A stretch of DNA of 60,899 nucleotides, taken from Acetobacteraceae bacterium (lineage in GTDB: Bacteria > Pseudomonadota > Alphaproteobacteria > Acetobacterales > Acetobacteraceae). Positions 57,351 to 60,899 of this stretch are shown one piece after another. How positions within the stretch are numbered: the first letter of the stretch is position 1; each line of letters starts with the position of its first letter. The position numbers and the translations under genes were made by a program. The notes beneath the pieces are model-generated. The model was not told the DNA's origin. It ran no database searches and worked only from the letters and a program-made list of their open reading frames with translations. Location of the stretch: positions 1 to 60,899 of the forward strand of contig JAIYCD010000323.1 of the NCBI GenBank assembly GCA_027488195.1, written 5' to 3'.

Positions 57351-58164
57351 CGGCCGTGGCCTGCAGGACGGCCACGCACAGCAGGCCGAAGAGATTGGTG
57401 CCGAGCACGCCATGGCCCCAGCCATAGGCCAGCGGCGACCAGGCCAGCAGCATCAGGCGCAGCAGGTTCAGCGCGAGCAGGATGAGCGTGAGGGCGAGGA
57501 TGGGGCCGAGCAGCGGGCGCGCCCGCCCCTCCGCGCGGCGCATCACCACCAGTGCCAGCAGCGCCGGCGGCAGGAAATGCGCGATCGAGCAGCCGGCCAG
57601 GACGGCGATGCCATGCCCATCCGGCATGCGCAGCACGGTTCCGGCCAGGCTCACCCCCGGCTCGAACCAGGTGAGCAGGGCATGGGTCACCCAGGCTTCC
57701 GCATGGGTCAGGCCGCTCAGTGCCTCCTGGCCCAGGGCGCCGCCGAGGTGGATGGCGCCCAGCCCCGCCATTCCGATCGCCCCCCAGCGCGCGGCCCCCC
57801 GGCTGCGCCAGGCGACGGCGGCCCCCATCAGCACCAGCGCCAGGGCGGCCACGAGGGTGGAGGGCAGCAGGAGCAGGCCGGCGCAGAGCGCCCCGGCCCA
57901 GGATGGCGCCTGGAGCTCCCCGGCCCGCGCGCCGCGCCACAAGGCCTCCAGCGAAGCCCAGAGGGCGAGGAGATCCAGCGGGCCCAGCCCGTTCATCTGG
58001 AGCAGGGCGGCGGGCCCCGTCTCACGCAGGGCCAGCACCAGCGGGCCGAGCTGAAGGCTCAGCCAGCCCGCCAGCAGAAGCGTGAGGGTCAGCCCCGCCT
58101 CTCGCCCGAAGCCGGGCGCAGGGATTCGCAACCAGCGAGGCAATGAGCGAGAGGTGGCTGACAT
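57343..58164 (-). CDS. Exosortase/archaeosortase-family transpeptidase
   Basis: A 273-residue, multi-pass membrane protein. The catalytic trio is present: Cys192 (LAGCSIAHF), Arg236 (NLLRLMLL) and His251 (YGWGHG). Exosortases cut C-terminal sorting signals and attach substrates to cell-surface material. The start at 58164 overlaps the candidate substrate stop by one base (TGATG), and the 3' end overlaps the small partner by 8 bp. Confidence 0.75.
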   Translation of the reverse strand: MSATSRSLPRWLRIPAPGFGREAGLTLTLLLAGWLSLQLGPLVLALRETGPAALLQMNGLGPLDLLALWASLEALWRGARAGELQAPSWAGALCAGLLLLPSTLVAALALVLMGAAVAWRSRGAARWGAIGMAGLGAIHLGGALGQEALSGLTHAEAWVTHALLTWFEPGVSLAGTVLRMPDGHGIAVLAGCSIAHFLPPALLALVVMRRAEGRARPLLGPILALTLILLALNLLRLMLLAWSPLAYGWGHGVLGTNLFGLLCVAVLQATADA

Positions 58165-58940
58165 CACGCGGCGGCCTTGTTGCGCCGCCGGCGCCACCAG
58201 CCGAGCAGGCCGAGCAGCAGCGGCGAGCCCGCCACGGGCGCGGCATTCACCGGCACGCTGACGCTCTGCGGCCCGGTCAGGGGGCCTGCCGCCGCCACCT
58301 GCGTCGGTGTGATCGCCTGAGTCTGCGTCGAATAGGCGATCATGTTGAACTCGAAGGCGGGCGTGCTGCTGCTGAACACCACGCGGTTGAAGCTGGCATC
58401 GCCCGTGAAGTTGAAATTGGCGAAATAGGTCCCGGCTGCCGCCTGGTTGCCGGCCGGATTGCGCGTCACGTCGCGGCCGCTCACCGAGTCCACCAGCTGG
58501 TTGTTATTGTAGAAGGACAGCGTGTTGTAGCTGTCCACCGAGCCCCACATGATCCCGAAATACTGCTGGTTCTGGGCATAATTGATCGTGATGGCGCCAC
58601 CTGGCTGGGTGGCGAAGTAGTTGCGGGTTTCGATCCCGGTGGGCGTCCAGGGGGCCGCGGTGACGCCCCCCACATTGCCCATGTAGATGCCGGACGTGCC
58701 CGAATAGCTGATCGACCCGGCGCTGGAATCACTCCCGAAATTGACGGTCTGCTGGCTCACCAGCCCGGCGCCGTTGCCGACGCCGAGGTCCAGCAGATTC
58801 ACCGTGCTCGACTGCGCGACGCTGGTGAGGCTGGTGGACATGGTCACGTCGTCGTTTGCTATGGCCCGCTGGGTGAGGCCCAGCTGGCCTGCCAGGACGC
58901 ATGGCGCAAGCGCCAGCCCCCAGCGGTATCTTCGTTGCAT
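58164..58940 (-). CDS. Candidate exosortase substrate with C-terminal sorting signal
   Basis: A 258-residue exported protein. The signal peptide is MQRRYRWGLALAPCVLAGQLGL... The mature part is Ser/Thr/Asn-rich beta structure of the PEP-CTERM type. The C-terminus (about 235-258) reads PVAGSPLLLGLLGWWRRRRNK: a short motif, a hydrophobic helix and a basic tail, the tripartite sorting signal. It is coupled to its exosortase by TGATG. Confidence 0.75.
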   Translation of the reverse strand: MQRRYRWGLALAPCVLAGQLGLTQRAIANDDVTMSTSLTSVAQSSTVNLLDLGVGNGAGLVSQQTVNFGSDSSAGSISYSGTSGIYMGNVGGVTAAPWTPTGIETRNYFATQPGGAITINYAQNQQYFGIMWGSVDSYNTLSFYNNNQLVDSVSGRDVTRNPAGNQAAAGTYFANFNFTGDASFNRVVFSSSTPAFEFNMIAYSTQTQAITPTQVAAAGPLTGPQSVSVPVNAAPVAGSPLLLGLLGWWRRRRNKAAA

Positions 58941-59030
58941 GGATCAGGCCTTTCCCGAGGGGCGGCCCCCTTCATTGGGGGACTCCGCGGGCGGGCGGGG
59001 CAAGGCGCGTGCCGTGGCAGCCTGCGAATC

Positions 59031-59516
59031 TCAGCGCAGGCTGCGCAGGCTCCGCTCCGCCTGGCGGCGCAGGGCCACCAGCATGGGCTGCACCACCGCG
59101 GCGGGGGTATAGGCGCTGCCGAACTCGCTCACATTGACCCCCAGCGCCAGGAGATGCGGGCGCAATTGGGCCAGGCAGGGAACTGGCTCGGAGACCGGCC
59201 CACCCGCCGCCGCCGGCTGGCAGACCGGCAGGCCCTGCAGCAATTGCCAGGCCTGGTCGGTGGCGAGGATGGCGCGGTTCAGCTCATCCAGCTCATAGGT
59301 CGCGGTGGGCGCGCCGAGCCGCATGACCCGGATTTCCGCGCCGATCTCGATGCGGAGGTTGCGCAGATCGGCCCGGGTCAGGCCGGCGTCCAGCGTCTCG
59401 ATCAGCCGGGCCACCGCAAGGCGCAACTCCGGCACGCCGGCCTGGACGGGCGCCCAGGGCAATGCCAGCGCAAGGCCCAGGACCAGGCCGCGTATCGTCT
59501 GGGTCACCATCGCCAT
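59031..59516 (-). CDS. Hypothetical periplasmic protein
   Basis: A 161-residue protein with a signal peptide (residues 1-26, cleavage near QAG). The mature part is helical (ELRLAVARLIETLDAGLTRADLRNLRIEI) with two cysteines that could form a disulfide. Divergent from the DUF3300 gene. No function assigned. Confidence 0.6.
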   Translation of the reverse strand: MAMVTQTIRGLVLGLALALPWAPVQAGVPELRLAVARLIETLDAGLTRADLRNLRIEIGAEIRVMRLGAPTATYELDELNRAILATDQAWQLLQGLPVCQPAAAGGPVSEPVPCLAQLRPHLLALGVNVSEFGSAYTPAAVVQPMLVALRRQAERSLRSLR

Positions 59517-59634
59517 CTCCGCCCCCCATCTTCCCCCGTCGTGGCACGATCGGCGCGATTTGGCTGATGCTGGTGCTTTCCGGAGGGGATATGTTTAGCA
59601 TCATCCTTGAGAAGAATAACGAGGGAGTCCAGGG

Positions 59635-60899
59635 ATGCGCCAAGACAAGGGACGCAGAGACCCGCGGCGGGCGGCGCTGGTGCTTCTGGCACTGGCCTTC
59701 GGCGGCAGCAGCATCCTGGCGGCCCCTGTCGTGCGGGCGCAAACGCCAGCGCCGCAGCCGGTCGCGACCGCCGATGAGAATGCGAATTTGAGCCAGGCCG
59801 AGCTGGAGCAGATTCTGGCACCCGTCGCGCTCTTCCCCGATGAATTGCTCATGCAGGTTCTGATGGCGGCGACCTATCCGCTGGAAATCGTGCAGGCGCA
59901 GCGCTGGCTGGGCCAGGGGCAGAATGCGGCGCTGCAGGGCGATGCGCTGGTCCAGGCACTGGAGGCGCAAAGCTGGGATCCCTCGGTGAAGTCGCTGGTT
60001 CCCTTCCCAGACCTCGTGAAGATGATGAGCGAGCAGCTGGCCTGGACGCAGCAACTGGGCGATGCGGTGCTGGCCCAGCAGGAGGACGTTCTGAACGCCG
60101 TCCAGGTGCTGCGCGGCCGCGCGCAGCAGGCCGGCAAGCTGGAGAGCGGCCCGCAGCAGACCGTGACGGTGACGCAGAATGTGAATGTGACGCCGGGCGC
60201 CGGCGTGGTGGCCCCGCCGCCGCAGATCATCACCATCGCGCCCACCAACCCCGAGGTGGTCTTCGTGCCGGTCTACGACCCGAATGTGGTCTTTGGCACC
60301 TGGCCCTGGCCGACCCATCCGCCCGTCTTCATCCCACCGCCGCCGGGCTGGGGGATGGCGAATGCGCTGCTCACCGGCATGGCCTTCGCGGCTGGGGCGG
60401 CCGTGGTGGGCTCGCTCTGGGGCTGGGCGCGGCCGGCCTGGGGGCGGGGCTATGCCAACATCAATGTGAACCGGTTCAATTCCATCAATGTGAACCGCGC
60501 CCAGATCAACAACAACCGCTGGCAGCATGATGTCTCGCACCGCCACGGCGTGGCCTATTCCAACCGACAGGTGAACAATCGCTTCCGTGGCGATGTGAAC
60601 GTGAACCGCAACGTGAACCGGGATGTGAGCCGGGAGCAGTTTCGCGGCCGCGCCGAACAGATCCAGCGCGAGGGCGGCTTGGGCGCGAACCGGCCCGGGG
60701 GCGGCGACCGGCCCAATCTGGGCGCCAATCGCCCCGGCGGCGACGGTCCTGGCCTCGGCGCGAACCGCCCCGGGGGCGGCGACCGGCCCAATCTCGGCAC
60801 CAATCGCCCCGGCGGCGACGGTCCCGGCCTCGGCGCCAACCGCCCCGGGGGCGGCGACCGGCCCAATCTGGGCGCCAATCGCCCCGGCGGCGACGGTCC
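59635..60899 (+). CDS. DUF3300 family exported protein, incomplete at window end
   Basis: The frame is open from ATG 59635 (GAGGGAG upstream) to the window edge, at least 421 residues. A signal peptide (about 1-37) is followed by the DUF3300 core LSQAELEQILAPVALFPDELLMQVLMAATYPLEIVQAQRWL and FVPVYDPNVVFGTWPWP. After about residue 350 it becomes a Gly/Arg/Pro-rich repeat tail with 25-residue units. Function unknown; members are envelope-associated. Confidence 0.88.
   Translation, partial: MRQDKGRRDPRRAALVLLALAFGGSSILAAPVVRAQTPAPQPVATADENANLSQAELEQILAPVALFPDELLMQVLMAATYPLEIVQAQRWLGQGQNAALQGDALVQALEAQSWDPSVKSLVPFPDLVKMMSEQLAWTQQLGDAVLAQQEDVLNAVQVLRGRAQQAGKLESGPQQTVTVTQNVNVTPGAGVVAPPPQIITIAPTNPEVVFVPVYDPNVVFGTWPWPTHPPVFIPPPPGWGMANALLTGMAFAAGAAVVGSLWGWARPAWGRGYANINVNRFNSINVNRAQINNNRWQHDVSHRHGVAYSNRQVNNRFRGDVNVNRNVNRDVSREQFRGRAEQIQREGGLGANRPGGGDRPNLGANRPGGDGPGLGANRPGGGDRPNLGTNRPGGDGPGLGANRPGGGDRPNLGANRPGGDG
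60682..60899. repeat. 75-bp tandem repeats in the DUF3300 tail
   Basis: Units at 60682-60756, 60757-60831 and 60832 to the edge each encode GANRPGGGDRPNLGxNRPGG followed by DGPGL. Near-identity between units suggests slippage-driven length variation. Confidence 0.9.

Noticed and set aside
1-60899. CRISPR array, rRNA, insertion sequence or second tRNA
   Set aside because: I saw no regularly spaced repeat-spacer array, no rRNA motif, no transposase, and no cloverleaf other than tRNA-Phe.

Overview
The window is GC-rich DNA from an alphaproteobacterium. The conserved run infA - maf - RNase E/G-family gene - yacG - tRNA-Phe, a TRAP transporter locus, and the protein flavour suggest Acetobacteraceae/Rhodospirillales (Roseomonas-like); this is inference from gene content, not a database match.

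Layout. (1) 1-2350: a slightly less GC-rich accessory patch with an AbrB-type small protein and a tightly overlapping three-gene minus-strand operon (XRE regulator, DUF4258-like protein, ribbon-helix-helix-like protein). (2) 2492-5865: host core genes: metallo-beta-lactamase-fold hydrolase, infA, maf, RNase E/G family, yacG and tRNA-Phe(GAA). (3) 5850-51683: a complete prophage of about 45.8 kb inserted in the 3' end of tRNA-Phe, bounded by a 19-bp att core. (4) 51737-60899: host genes: a solute-binding protein, a TerB-like protein, a DctMQP TRAP operon with a GntR regulator, a three-gene exosortase-like cassette with its own candidate substrate, a periplasmic protein and the start of a DUF3300 gene that runs off the window.

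The prophage is a siphovirus-type temperate phage. The left arm (17762 down to 5801) is one minus-strand early operon of 20 genes, nearly all overlapping by 1-16 bp. It encodes small unknowns, a cupin, a GcrA/Myb-like protein, a DksA/TraR zinc finger, a beta sliding clamp, an SNF2-type helicase, a beta-class DNA methyltransferase, a DUF1643 protein, a C5 cytosine methyltransferase, an AlpA-like excisionase and, last, a tyrosine integrase. A lambda-like immunity region (17763-19564) has an S24 repressor and a Cro-like protein; two clusters of TTGC-N7-GCAA-type operators flank the repressor gene. Rightward genes then encode a CII-like regulator, small HTH proteins, DnaB helicase, a replication protein carrying candidate iterons, a NusG paralogue and an HNH nuclease. 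The late operon holds terminase, HK97 portal, ClpP-like protease, capsid, connectors, tail tube, a G/GT tail chaperone with a -1 slippery site GGGAAAC, tape measure, tail tip and fibres, holin-like proteins and a GH19 endolysin. A reverse-strand lipoprotein gene sits inside the tail module, and the right end has two accessory clusters of very small genes.

The points most worth a second look are: the integrase C-terminus encoded across the att site, so that it changes on excision; the phage clamp/helicase/methyltransferase cassette; a C5 methyltransferase with a P-D-C loop and six internal repeats; the NusG paralogue just upstream of the packaging genes; the tail-module lipoprotein; the ribbon-helix-helix-led cassette at the right end; and the exosortase gene translationally coupled to its candidate substrate.
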